The notes under the pieces: model-generated
Told to the model about the DNA's origin: nothing
The model's input: the letters and a program-made list of their open reading frames with translations, nothing else
Database searches by the model: none
Shown here: positions 17,416 through 25,251 of the stretch, one piece after another
How the letters are laid out: every line of letters begins with the position of its first letter
How positions within the stretch are numbered: position 1 is the first letter of the stretch
Origin: Streptomyces viridochromogenes DSM 40736
Lineage (GTDB): Bacteria > Actinomycetota > Actinomycetes > Streptomycetales > Streptomycetaceae
Length of the DNA stretch: 64,000 bases
Reading direction: 5' to 3'
Assembly: GCF_000158955.1 (NCBI RefSeq)
Contig: NZ_GG657757.1
Location: 365,291 to 429,290, forward strand
Translations under genes and position numbers: made by a program

Positions 17416-18476
17416 CCCGGCAGCACCACGTCCCGGATGAGCGCGTTCCGCTCGTCGAACGGGAGGAACGCGCTCTTCAGCGCGTTGACGGTGACCGTGC
17501 GCAGGTCCTCCATGGTCCAGCCCGCCTGCTCGACCATCAGGGACATCTCGCGGGTCATCGTCGTGCCCGAGACCAGCCGGTTGTCGGTGTTGAGGGTGAC
17601 GCGGAAGCCGAGGTCCTTCAGCGCGGTGATCGGGTGCTCGGCGATGGAGGTCGCGGCGCCGGTCTGGAGGTTGGAGGTGGGGCACATCTCCAGCGCGATC
17701 CGGCGGTCACGGACCCAGCCGGCGAGCCGGCCGAGCTTGCCGACCGCGAGGTCGGGGATGTCGTCGGTGATGCGCACACCGTGCCCGATGCGCTGGGCGC
17801 CGCACACCTGCAGGGCCTGGTGGATGCTGGGCAGGCCGTGCGCCTCACCCGCGTGGATGGTGAACGGCACGTTCTCGCGGCGCAGGTGCTCGAAGGCCGC
17901 GAGGTGGTCGGCGGGCGGAAACCCGTCCTCGGCGCCGGCGATGTCGAAGCCGACGACACCGGCGTCCCGGAACGCCACGGCCAGGTCGGCGGCCTCGCGC
18001 ACGCGGTCGAACATGCGCATGCCGCACAGCAGGGTGCCGACCCGCACCGGCGTGCCCGCGGCGGCCGCCTTGGCCATCCCGGACGCGAGGCCCTCCTGGA
18101 CGGTCTCCACGACCTCGGCCAGGGTCAGCCCGCCGTTCAGCATCAGCTCGGGGGCGTAGCGCACCTCGCCGTACACGACGCCGTCCGCGGCGAGGTCGAG
18201 GACGTACTCCTCGGCCGTGCGCAGCAGCCCCTCGCGGTTCTGCATGACGGCGAGGGTGTGCTCGAAGGTGGCTATGTAGCGCACCAGGTCGCCGGAGTTG
18301 GCGGCCTCGTAGTACCAGTCGGCGAGCCCGCCGGGGTCGGTCGTCGGCAGGGTGTGGCCGACCGCGTCCGCGAGCTCCACCACGGTCGCGGGGCGCAGGC
18401 CGCCGTCGAGGTGGTCGTGCAGCACGGCCTTGGGGAGGCGGCGGATCACGTCAGCGTCTACGCGCGTAGCAGTCAT
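17397..18476 (-). CDS. add: Adenosine deaminase
   Basis: 359 residues from ATG 18476 (GAGGAAAG about nine bases upstream). The metal and substrate sites are complete: [20 protein letters not shown] (HxH zinc ligands), [12 protein letters not shown] (zinc His and catalytic Glu), [22 protein letters not shown] and NTDNR. Converts adenosine or deoxyadenosine to inosine in purine salvage, cytosolic. Length is normal. 48 bases downstream of a VOC gene on the same strand, likely one transcript. Streptomyces often has several add paralogues; which one this is cannot be told here. Confidence 0.95.
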   Translation of the reverse strand: MTATRVDADVIRRLPKAVLHDHLDGGLRPATVVELADAVGHTLPTTDPGGLADWYYEAANSGDLVRYIATFEHTLAVMQNREGLLRTAEEYVLDLAADGVVYGEVRYAPELMLNGGLTLAEVVETVQEGLASGMAKAAAAGTPVRVGTLLCGMRMFDRVREAADLAVAFRDAGVVGFDIAGAEDGFPPADHLAAFEHLRRENVPFTIHAGEAHGLPSIHQALQVCGAQRIGHGVRITDDIPDLAVGKLGRLAGWVRDRRIALEMCPTSNLQTGAATSIAEHPITALKDLGFRVTLNTDNRLVSGTTMTREMSLMVEQAGWTMEDLRTVTVNALKSAFLPFDERNALIRDVVLPGYEASV

Positions 18477-18524
18477 GGCGGGTCTTTCCTCGAGCGGGTG
18501 GTTCGAATCGAAGGGAGGAGAGGG

Positions 18525-18917
18525 TCAGCCGGCGGGCTGGAGCAGGTCCCAGCGGTTTCCGTACAGGTCCTGGAAGACGGCGACGGTTCCGTAGGGCTCG
18601 TGTCGCGGCTCCTCCAGGAAGGTCACGCCCGCGGCTGTCATCCGGGCGTGGTCGCGGGCGAAGTCGCCGGTGTGCAGGAAGAACCCGACCCGCCCGCCGG
18701 TCTGGTCCCCGACCCGGCCGGCCTGGCCCTCTCCCTTGGCGCGGGCGAGCAGCAGGCCGGTGCCCGCTCCCGGGGTGCCGGGTTCGACGACGACCCAGCG
18801 GGACCCGTCGGGCCGGGGCGCGTCCTCGGCGAGCCTGAATCCGAGGGCCTCGGTGTAGAAGCGGATCGCCTCGTCGTAGTCGTCGACGACGAGGGTGACC
18901 AGGGCGATACGTCTCAT
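18525..18917 (-). CDS. VOC/glyoxalase-family protein
   Basis: 130 residues from ATG 18917 with GAGAGG upstream. VOC pattern: LVTLVVDDYDEAIRFYTEAL, GFRLAEDAPRPDGSRWVVVE, HTGDFARDHARMTAAGVTFL and FQDLYGNRWDLLQP. Small dimeric fold for glyoxalase or dioxygenase-like proteins; substrate unknown. First gene before add. The promoter region at 18918-19034 contains the TGTACACA tandem block. Confidence 0.9.
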   Translation of the reverse strand: MRRIALVTLVVDDYDEAIRFYTEALGFRLAEDAPRPDGSRWVVVEPGTPGAGTGLLLARAKGEGQAGRVGDQTGGRVGFFLHTGDFARDHARMTAAGVTFLEEPRHEPYGTVAVFQDLYGNRWDLLQPAG

Positions 18918-19008
18918 CGGGGCCTCTCGGAGGGTGGGGTTGACGCGAGAGGTTATACGTAAAACCCGCAGGACGCCAACCACGCTCCAACTTTTGTAAC
19001 CACTGGTG

Positions 19009-19032
19009 TGTACACATGTACACATGTACACA
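19009..19032. repeat. Three tandem TGTACACA units, operator-like
   Basis: Three exact 8-bp units. The result is overlapping palindromes (TGTACA separated by CA) in the divergent region between the VOC-add transcript and the PPOX gene. Locally AT-rich compared with the surroundings. The pattern suits a dimeric GntR/TetR-type repressor, but no such regulator gene is adjacent. Confidence 0.5.
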
Positions 19033-19213
19033 TACGGGCATCCCGCCCGACGACCCGTTCCAGGTCCTGGTGGACCACGACGGCACGGGCAGCATCCTCC
19101 GGTACGACGACTACCAGAAGCACGTGTTCGTCGTCCCCAGAAGCTCAACGTCCGGAAGACCTAGGCCCACAGCCCGAGGCGGGACACCCGGCCCGCACGC
19201 TAGCGTCCCGACC

Positions 19214-19672
19214 ATGAAGATCACCCAGCCGTCCCGCACGCCAGGGCAGCGCAAGACGGACCTGCTGGAGCGCCTGCGGCGGGAAATGGACATCTGGGTC
19301 GCCACGGCCGACACCGACGGTCTGCCGTGCCTCGTCCCGCTGTGGTTCGTGTGGCATGAGGAGTCCGTGTGGCTGTGCACCCGGCTGACCAATCCCACCG
19401 GCCGCAATCTGCGGGACGGCCGACGCGCCAGGCTGGCCCTCGGGGACACCAGGGACGTCGTGCTCGTCGATGGTGACGTGGAGACCTTCACGACCGCCGA
19501 GGCACCACGGACAGCGGTCGAGGCCTTCCACGCGAAGACCGGCTGGGACCCACGCGAGGACCACGCCTCGTACGCGTTCTTCCGGGTACGGCCGTACGCG
19601 GTGCAGGCGTGGTGCGAGGCGCACGAGCTGCCCCGGCGGCACCTCATGCGGGACGGGGCCTGGGTGGTCTGA
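19214..19672 (+). CDS. Pyridoxamine 5'-phosphate oxidase (PPOX/split-barrel) family protein
   Basis: 152 residues from ATG 19214. An upstream in-frame ATG at 19016 would put the tandem repeat inside the gene, and the added 66 residues are not family-like. Motifs: MDIWVATADTDGLPCLVPLW, FVWHEESVWLCTRLTNPTGR, RLALGDTRDVVLVDGDVETF and YAFFRVRPYAVQAWCEAHEL. Split-barrel flavin-binding fold, either FMN or F420 in actinobacteria; real substrate unknown. Followed by a hairpin terminator. Confidence 0.88.
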   Translation: MKITQPSRTPGQRKTDLLERLRREMDIWVATADTDGLPCLVPLWFVWHEESVWLCTRLTNPTGRNLRDGRRARLALGDTRDVVLVDGDVETFTTAEAPRTAVEAFHAKTGWDPREDHASYAFFRVRPYAVQAWCEAHELPRRHLMRDGAWVV

Positions 19673-19965
19673 GCGCCTGACCGGCGTGAGCGGTCAGGCA
19701 GCGGACGGCCACCACGAGCCATACGACCGCCGCGGCCCGGATCGCCAGGGGCACCACGGCCGACGGCCCGACACCCCTGTGCGTGGCGGCCAGTTGGGCG
19801 GTCGCCGTGGCGTACATGCCCAGCGGGAAGACGATGCACCACTAGGCCGGCTCGTAACCGAGCGGCACGCGGTGGCGCTGGTGGCGCCAGATGCCCGCGA
19901 CCAGCGGTACGGGGATCAGGGCGGTGGCCCAGGCCCACAGCTTCAGGCCAGCGTGTTCATCGTCC
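19644..19965 (-). pseudogene. TehA/SLAC1-type (TDT family) transporter, C-terminal remnant with in-frame stop
   Basis: On the minus strand, GLKLWAWATALIPVPLVAGI and WRHQRHRVPLGYEPA are followed by TAG at 19844-19842, and then WCIVFPLGMYATATAQLA and IRAAAVVWLVVVRCLTAH to a natural TGA at 19646. The VPLxYxPALW-SxVFPLGMYxxAT pattern is the conserved end of tellurite-resistance/C4-dicarboxylate (TDT) transporters. The stop replaces a Trp codon. The N-terminal two thirds are missing; the homology ends abruptly at about 19965. It overlaps the terminator and the end of the PPOX gene on the other strand. Confidence 0.75.
19676..19698 (+). terminator. Hairpin terminator of the PPOX gene
   Basis: Perfect 8-bp stem CCTGACCG / CGGTCAGG with a 7-base loop, four bases after the PPOX stop. 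Confidence 0.7.
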
Positions 19966-19966
19966 T

Positions 19967-20225
19967 GGCCACCCCGACCCACGGGCCGAGGCAGACCGTC
20001 TCGACGCGGCCGACGCCGCCCTCGACGACAGCGTCGATCCCCATGACCCGCAAGTCGAAGAACTCGCCGCGCAGCACTGCGCCCACCACAAGGCCCTGCT
20101 CCAGGCCATGGAAGCGGCCGGACTGGACGCGGCCGAGGAGAAGCTCTTCGACCTCTACGACGCCGAGGCGAGCGACGAGGAGCCGCGCCGGGAACAGGCG
20201 GGCCGGCCGGCACGGTTGCATCAAC
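19967..20225 (+). pseudogene. Unidentified protein remnant (helical C-terminus)
   Basis: An open plus-strand frame without a believable start reads HPDPRAEADRLDAADAALDD, SVDPHDPQVEELAAQHCAHH and KALLQAMEAAGLDAAEEKLF, then DLYDAEASDEEPRREQ. It is amphipathic-helical and acidic, and looks like the C-terminal part of a regulator or small cytosolic protein. No family can be named. It starts exactly where the TDT-transporter remnant ends, so 19965/19967 looks like a recombination junction. The frame runs on toward the Mca-like gene, but the 20230-20345 part is not protein-like. Confidence 0.35.
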
Positions 20226-20359
20226 CGAGGGACCGGACCGCACGGGCGGGGAACACGGGGATCGCAAGGTCGTCCGCCCCGGCAGGATCCGGGCCCTGCG
20301 ATCGCGGGATGCCCGCGGCGCACTCGGACCAAGACGTATTTCTGCAGGAGGACTGCTTG

Positions 20360-21193
20360 ATGACTGACCGGCCCTTGACGCTCATGGCGGTGCACGCCCA
20401 CCCCGACGACGAGGCCACCGGAACCGGAGGGGTCCTCGCGCGGTACGCGGCGGAAGGCATCCGCACGGTTCTCGTGACATGTACCGACGGCGGTTGCGGT
20501 GACGGACCGGGGGGTGCCAAGCCGGGCGACCCCGGGCACGATCCCGCCGCGGTCGCCCTGATACGCCGTCAAGAACTCGAGGCGAGCCGCGACGTCCTGA
20601 AGATCAGCGATCTGGAGATGCTGGACTATGCCGACTCCGGGATGATGGGCTGGCCGAGCAACGACGCCCCCGGGTCCTTCTGGCAGACCCCCGTGGAGGA
20701 AGGCGCGGCCCGACTCGCGGAACTCATGCGGCACTACCGACCTGATGTGGTCGTCACCTACGACGAGAACGGCTTCTACGGCCACCCTGATCACATCCAG
20801 GCCCACCGCATCACGATGGCGGCGCTGGAGATGACCGCGCTGACACCGAAGGTGTACTGGACCACGATGCCCCGCTCCGGGATGCGCCGGTTCGGGGAGA
20901 TCATGCGCGAGTTTCATCCGGACATGCCGGAGCCGGATCCTGCCGAAGCCGCCGCGATGGCCGAGATCGGTCTGCCCGACGATGAGATCACCACGTGGGT
21001 GGACACCACCGCGTTCAGTGGTCAGAAGTTCGACGCGCTGGCCGCGCACGCCAGTCAGGGCGAGAACATCTTCTTCCTCAAGATGGGCAAGGAGAGGTTC
21101 GGCGAGCTGATGGGCATGGAGACCTTCGTACGTGTCAAGGACCCCACCGGAGCGGCCGTACCCGAGAACGATCTCTTCGCCGGACTGCGCTGA
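20360..21193 (+). CDS. PIG-L/LmbE deacetylase, Mca-like (mycothiol conjugate amidase)
   Basis: 277 residues; ATG 20360 has a clear GCAGGAGG 8-15 bases upstream. Zinc ligands: AHPDDEATGTGGVLARYAAE (H, D, D, E) and NGFYGHPDHIQAHRITMAAL (His). TCTDGGCGDGPGGAKPGD and ISDLEMLDYADSGMMGW are typical of the Mca/MshB branch. The long C-terminal part (DDEITTWVDTTAFSGQKFDA, HASQGENIFF) is the Mca-type extension. Mca cleaves mycothiol S-conjugates to mercapturic acids plus GlcN-Ins in detoxification. A housekeeping mca probably exists elsewhere, so this may be a paralogue with another amide substrate. Confidence 0.85.
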   Translation: MTDRPLTLMAVHAHPDDEATGTGGVLARYAAEGIRTVLVTCTDGGCGDGPGGAKPGDPGHDPAAVALIRRQELEASRDVLKISDLEMLDYADSGMMGWPSNDAPGSFWQTPVEEGAARLAELMRHYRPDVVVTYDENGFYGHPDHIQAHRITMAALEMTALTPKVYWTTMPRSGMRRFGEIMREFHPDMPEPDPAEAAAMAEIGLPDDEITTWVDTTAFSGQKFDALAAHASQGENIFFLKMGKERFGELMGMETFVRVKDPTGAAVPENDLFAGLR

Positions 21194-21276
21194 TCCACCC
21201 ATCCGGAGCGGAGCCCGGGAAAGCTCATCGGCCGCACGGCGCGATAGTCATCACGGAAACGCGGTCAGAACCCCTT

Positions 21277-22188
21277 TCACGTCTCGGCCCCGCCCCGCGA
21301 CGCGCCCAGCCGCTCCAGTTCCTCGCCGGTGAGGCGGATCGCACCCGCTGCCACGTTCTCCGCGAGGTGGTCGGGGTCGCCGGTGCCCGGGATGGCGAGG
21401 ACGTGCGGGCCCTGGTGCAGTGTCCAGGCGATGCGGATCTGCGCCGGACTCGCACCGTGAGCCCGGGCCACGGCACGCACCTCCTCGTCATGGGCGGTGG
21501 TGGCGCCGCGCTCCCCGACCTCGCCGGCGACGGCGTAGAACGGCACGAAGGCGATGCCCTGTCGGCCGCAGATCCGCAGCAGTTCGTCGGTGGCCGGGTC
21601 CGGGCGGTCGATGGCGTACCGGTTCTGCACGCAGACCACCGGCGCGACCGCCTGTGCCTCGGCGAGGTGGCGGGGCTCGACGTTGGATATGCCCAGGTGC
21701 CGGATCAGGCCCGCCTCGCGCAGTTCCGCGAGGGCACCGAAGTGCTCGGCGATCGAGTCGTACTTCGGCATCCGGCGCAGGTTGACCACGTCGAGGTGGT
21801 CGCGGCCGAGCTGGCGCAGGTTCTCCTCCACGTGCCCGCGCAGTTCGTCGGGACGGGCCGAGGTACCCCACTCCCCCGAGTACGTCCGGTGCGGGCCCAC
21901 CTTGGTCACGATCACCAGGTCGTCCGGGTACGGCGCCAGCGCGCTGTTGATGAGTTCGTTGGCGGAGCGCACCGACGAGAAGTAGAAGGCGGCCGTGTCG
22001 ATGTGGTTCACACCGAGGTCGATCGCCCCGCGCAGGACGGCGATCGACCGGTCGCGGTCGCTCGGGGTGCCGTGGTGGAAGGCGGCGCTGCCCGTCAGCC
22101 GCATCGCGCCGAACCCGAGGCGGTGGACGGGCAGGTCGCCGAGTTTCCAGGTGCCCGCGGCGTCCGCGGTGATCGTCTGTGAGCTCAT
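21277..22188 (-). CDS. Aldo/keto reductase
   Basis: 303 residues from ATG 22188. TIM-barrel AKR signatures: LGFGAMRLTGSAAFHHG, DLGVNHIDTAAFYFSSVRSA (Asp, Tyr), LVIVTKVGPHRTYSGEW (Lys), HLGISNVEPRHLAEAQAVAP and VLAIPGTGDPDHLAENVAAG. The catalytic His region reads DVVNLRRMPKY, where the usual His is Arg or displaced, which may lower or change activity. NADPH-dependent carbonyl reduction is expected. Monocistronic; convergent with the Mca-like gene. Confidence 0.88.
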   Translation of the reverse strand: MSSQTITADAAGTWKLGDLPVHRLGFGAMRLTGSAAFHHGTPSDRDRSIAVLRGAIDLGVNHIDTAAFYFSSVRSANELINSALAPYPDDLVIVTKVGPHRTYSGEWGTSARPDELRGHVEENLRQLGRDHLDVVNLRRMPKYDSIAEHFGALAELREAGLIRHLGISNVEPRHLAEAQAVAPVVCVQNRYAIDRPDPATDELLRICGRQGIAFVPFYAVAGEVGERGATTAHDEEVRAVARAHGASPAQIRIAWTLHQGPHVLAIPGTGDPDHLAENVAAGAIRLTGEELERLGASRGGAET

Positions 22189-22230
22189 CGGCGGAGTCTC
22201 ACACGGGGCGCGTGGACCGGCATAGCCGTT

Positions 22231-23592
22231 TTACGGATACGTGTACGAGTTGAGGGTGGCGACGGCGGAGGCCGGGTTGCCGAGGTCGTAGTGGTCCACG
22301 GCGAGGAAGGTGGGCTTCTTCCGGGCGGCGGGCTGGCAGAACCGCCGGGCCCGGTCGGCGAGTTTGGTGTTGTCCGTGCCGGCCGTGCCGGCGATCGGGA
22401 CGTCACGGAAGTGGTTCATGACGAACAGCGGGCGGAATCCGGGTTCGGTGCGGGTCAGCGGGATGTTGGTGCCGGCGTCGTACCAGCGGCTGTAGCAGGA
22501 CCAGTCGGAGGAGCCGACACCGGAACCCATGGACCAGTAGTTCTCGACGGTCCATTCGCGCTGGTACATGACGCCGAAGCTGTCCCGGGTCAGGCCCGCG
22601 GACTGGTCGGCCGAGCGGCTGTGGTCGGTGAAGATCAGGAGCCGGTCGTTCGCGGCGATCAGGTCGGCCATGGCGGGCCAGCCGTTCTGCCGGACGCCGG
22701 TGCGGTCGGGCCGGTACAGCACGTCCGACAGGCCGTCGACACGGGCGAGTTCGGCGCGCAGGACTCCCGGGTCGACGTAGTCCTCCAGGAAGACGGTGAC
22801 GAACTGGTCGGGGTGGGCCTCGAGGAAGTCGACCATGCGCTGGAGGTCGACCCACAGGGCGACGGGCCTGCTGACGAGGGTGCAGCTGTTGTGGCAGAGG
22901 ATCGCGCCGTCCGGGGTCTGGTGGATGTCCAGCATGAATCCGCGGACACCGTCGGAGAGTTGCCGCTCGATGCCGCGGGTCTGGTTGGGCACGAGGTTGA
23001 CGAAGGGCGGGGCGAAGCCGCCGTCGACGCCGTTGGCGTACGCGTTGTGCGCGGTGAGAAACGTGACCTGGTCCAGGGTGCGCCGGTCCTCGGGCGGCAT
23101 GGGGGCGGTGGCGGGGTCGACGGGGGTGAGGTACCAGGTGGCGAGGTCGCCCGCCCCGCCGACACCGAGGCGGGCGGGGTAGGTTGCGCCTGACGGTTTG
23201 GGGGCCACCGTGAGGTGACGCGTGGTGCCCGGGGCCGTGAGCGTGTACCGGTCGTCCCCGGCCGGGGTGATCTCCCAGGCGGCGTCGGCGCTCGCACACG
23301 TGACGGTCGCGGCCTGATCGCCGCTGCGGCCGAGGCAGTTGCCCGGCGCGTCGGTGTTCTCCAGCAGGTGGGAGGTCCCGTTCGGCTTCAGCCGCCACTG
23401 CTGGCGGTCCTCGTTGCCGCGGGGTCTGTGCTGCTCGACGGCTCCGCCGCTGTCGGCCGCGTTGAGCCCGGTCGTGGCGCTCTGGACGTAGTACGTGCCC
23501 GGCGCCGGGACAGCGGCGGCGGCAGGCTGAGGTGCCACGACCGCCGCGGCCAGCGCGACGGTCGTGGCGAGCAGTGCGTGGGGGGTGCGCAT
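22231..23592 (-). CDS. Secreted PI-PLC X-domain protein with N-terminal lectin-like domain
   Basis: 453 residues from ATG 23592. Signal peptide 1-27 (LLATTVALAAAVVAPQPAAA, cut after AAAA). A ricin-like domain at about 30-155 carries GTYYVQSATTGLNAADSGGA, DRQQWRLKPNGTSHLLEN and NCLGRSGDQAATVTCA. The C-terminal catalytic domain has QVTFLTAHNAYANGVDGGFA (first His), GVRGFMLDIHQTPDGAILCH (second His region) and VTVFLEDYVDPGVLRAEL. This fold cleaves phosphatidylinositol or related phosphodiesters without metal. Secreted; the lectin module may hold it on glycans or cell walls. Length and order fit Streptomyces homologues. 66 bases upstream of the chitinase stop, same strand. Confidence 0.85.
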   Translation of the reverse strand: MRTPHALLATTVALAAAVVAPQPAAAAVPAPGTYYVQSATTGLNAADSGGAVEQHRPRGNEDRQQWRLKPNGTSHLLENTDAPGNCLGRSGDQAATVTCASADAAWEITPAGDDRYTLTAPGTTRHLTVAPKPSGATYPARLGVGGAGDLATWYLTPVDPATAPMPPEDRRTLDQVTFLTAHNAYANGVDGGFAPPFVNLVPNQTRGIERQLSDGVRGFMLDIHQTPDGAILCHNSCTLVSRPVALWVDLQRMVDFLEAHPDQFVTVFLEDYVDPGVLRAELARVDGLSDVLYRPDRTGVRQNGWPAMADLIAANDRLLIFTDHSRSADQSAGLTRDSFGVMYQREWTVENYWSMGSGVGSSDWSCYSRWYDAGTNIPLTRTEPGFRPLFVMNHFRDVPIAGTAGTDNTKLADRARRFCQPAARKKPTFLAVDHYDLGNPASAVATLNSYTYP

Positions 23593-23658
23593 GGGAGGTG
23601 CCCTTCATCCAACTTGGGTCAGGTGCATGACATCCCGCATGACACCACGCCCGGGGCG

Positions 23659-24549
23659 TCAGCAGTAGAGGTTGCCGCCGGCCGACGTCCCGAGGATCTG
23701 CGTGAACCGCTGGTAGTTGCTGACGCGGCTCTGCACCTGCGCCGGGTTCTTGCCGTCGCACTCCAGGGAGCCGTTGATGCTGCGGATGGTCTGGCCGAAA
23801 CCGGCGCCGTTGACCATGGCGTTGTGCGGGGTCATGGTGCCGGGGCCGGTCTGGGTGTTCCAGTACCACAGGGCCGTCTTCCAGGCCACGGCCGCGTCGT
23901 TCTGCACCAGCCAGGGGTTGTTCAGCAGGTCGATGCCGAGCGCGTCGCCCGCGGCCTTGTAGTTGAAGTTCCAGCTCAGCTGGATCGGGCCGCGCCCGTA
24001 GTAGGCGGCCTGGCCCGCCGGACAGCCGTAGGGCCGGTTCCAGTCGCAGTAGTGCGGGTAGTTGGCGGTGTTCTGCTCCACCACGTGCACCAGACCGCCG
24101 GTCTCGTGACCGACGTTGGCGAGGAAGGCGGCGGCCTCCTGCTTCTTCACGGTGTCGCTGCCGGTGTTGGCGAAACCGGGATAGGCACTCAGGGCCGCGG
24201 TGAGACCGCTGTAGGTGTAGAACGCATTCCGGTTCGGGAACATCTGGTTGAACTGTGCCTCGCTCACCACGAAGCGCGCGTTGGGCGTGCCCGGACCGCT
24301 GTCGCAGGCGTACGGCTCCCAGTACCAGGTGCTGATGGTCGGGTCGTAGCCCGGGTTGGCGTGCTCGGCGATGTACGCCTTGCCGTCGGTGTAGCGGACG
24401 ATGTCACCGGCGGCGTACGACCTCCCCGCCACCCAGCTCGGGTAGCTGGAGCAGGCGGCGGCGGAGGCGCTGGAGGCGGGCAGGAGGACGGGCGCGGTGC
24501 CCGCGAGGACGAGAGTAGCCAGGACGGCGGAGACACGGCGTCTCGACAC
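23659..24549 (-). CDS. GH19 chitinase with N-terminal chitin-binding module
   Basis: 296 residues from GTG 24549 (AAGGAG about eight bases upstream). Signal peptide 1-31 (MSRRRVSAVLATLVLAGTAP then ASSASAAA). A CBM5/12-type module at about 32-82 (YPSWVAGRSYAAGDIVRYTD, STWYWEPYAC). The GH19 domain from about 90 has FLANVGHETGGLVHVVEQNT (catalytic Glu in HETGG), YYGRGPIQLSWNFNYKAAGD and WKTALWYWNTQTGPGTMTPH. Exported; hydrolyses chitin with inversion, releasing chitooligosaccharides. Two chitinase-type repeats lie upstream at 24686-24717, so DasR/chitin control is likely. Confidence 0.95.
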   Translation of the reverse strand: MSRRRVSAVLATLVLAGTAPVLLPASSASAAACSSYPSWVAGRSYAAGDIVRYTDGKAYIAEHANPGYDPTISTWYWEPYACDSGPGTPNARFVVSEAQFNQMFPNRNAFYTYSGLTAALSAYPGFANTGSDTVKKQEAAAFLANVGHETGGLVHVVEQNTANYPHYCDWNRPYGCPAGQAAYYGRGPIQLSWNFNYKAAGDALGIDLLNNPWLVQNDAAVAWKTALWYWNTQTGPGTMTPHNAMVNGAGFGQTIRSINGSLECDGKNPAQVQSRVSNYQRFTQILGTSAGGNLYC

Positions 24550-24685
24550 GGATCAACTCCTTTGCGGAGCACGGCCGCACGCCGACAAGGGCAGGGCGGA
24601 GCAGAGCCTTGACCGCACGCACCGGTGGACCGGTCACGGCGTGGGGCGGCCGTGGGTGGGGGGTGTGGAGGCACACTCAACCGCG

Positions 24686-24717
24686 TTGGTCTGTACCAGT
24701 CAAGGGTGTAGACCAGT
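24686..24717 (-). promoter_or_regulatory. Paired chitinase/DasR-type sites
   Basis: On the minus strand, ACTGGTCTACACC is followed by ACTGGTACAGACCAA, 137-170 bases upstream of the chitinase start. The second fits the DasR dre pattern A(C/G)TGGTCTAGACCA. The pair also fits the 12-bp direct repeats (TGGTCCAGACCT type) known in Streptomyces chi promoters. Position between the MarR stop and the chitinase fits a promoter-proximal operator. Confidence 0.65.
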
Positions 24718-24734
24718 CATCGTGCGACGGGGCC

Positions 24735-25172
24735 TCAGACGTGGGCCTGTTCCTCCAGCGTCGCCGCCAGCCGGGCCAGCAGGGACCGCAACAGGTCGTC
24801 CTCGTCGTCACCGAGAGTCGGCCGGCCGGCGCGGACCGCGTGGTCGACGCGCTGCCAGTACTCCCGGCCGCGCGGGGTGAGATGGGCGAGGACGCGGCGG
24901 CGGTCGTACGGGTCGACCCGCCGGTGCACGAGGTTCTGGTCGACGAGCTGGTCGATCAGCTTGGTCAGCGTCGGGGGCGGCAGAAGGGCGGCCTCCGCGA
25001 TCGCCGTCATGTGGTACCCCTCGCCGTCGGACAGCAGGGCCAGCACCCGCCACGCGTCGAGCGAGCAGCCCTCCACCTCCAGCACGGCCTGCAGCCGCCG
25101 CGCCGCGAGCCGCTCGGCCCGTGTCAGCAGATGCACGAGGTCGTCGGGCCGACGCGGGGTTGGGGTCAGCAT
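24735..25172 (-). CDS. MarR-family transcriptional regulator
   Basis: 145 residues; ATG 25172 chosen because AGGAG lies six bases upstream. An ATG ten codons earlier lacks a site. Winged helix: LLTRAERLAARRLQAVLEVE, CSLDAWRVLALLSDGEGYHM, TAIAEAALLPPPTLTKLIDQ and LVDQNLVHRRVDPYDRRRVL (wing with D-x-R-R). Acts as a homodimer repressor. Divergent from the AmiC-like protein, with about 80 bases between; that pair may be regulator and sensor. Not obviously related to the chitinase promoter behind it. Confidence 0.9.
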   Translation of the reverse strand: MLTPTPRRPDDLVHLLTRAERLAARRLQAVLEVEGCSLDAWRVLALLSDGEGYHMTAIAEAALLPPPTLTKLIDQLVDQNLVHRRVDPYDRRRVLAHLTPRGREYWQRVDHAVRAGRPTLGDDEDDLLRSLLARLAATLEEQAHV

Positions 25173-25251
25173 CCCTGCTCCTAGCTCAAGAGGGATGTCC
25201 ATCGTAGGAGACGCACTGGAGTTCGTACGGGCGAGCCGTAATCATGACGCC

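Noticed and set aside
18480-18510. GGTTCGAATC at 18488-18497 resembles a tRNA T-loop
   Set aside because: No complementary T-stem, acceptor stem or anticodon arm around it; it lies in the gap before the adenosine deaminase gene and holds that gene's ribosome binding site.
19016-19213. Upstream extension of the PPOX gene to ATG 19016
   Set aside because: The 66 added residues are not family-like and would place the TGTACACA operator block inside the coding region.
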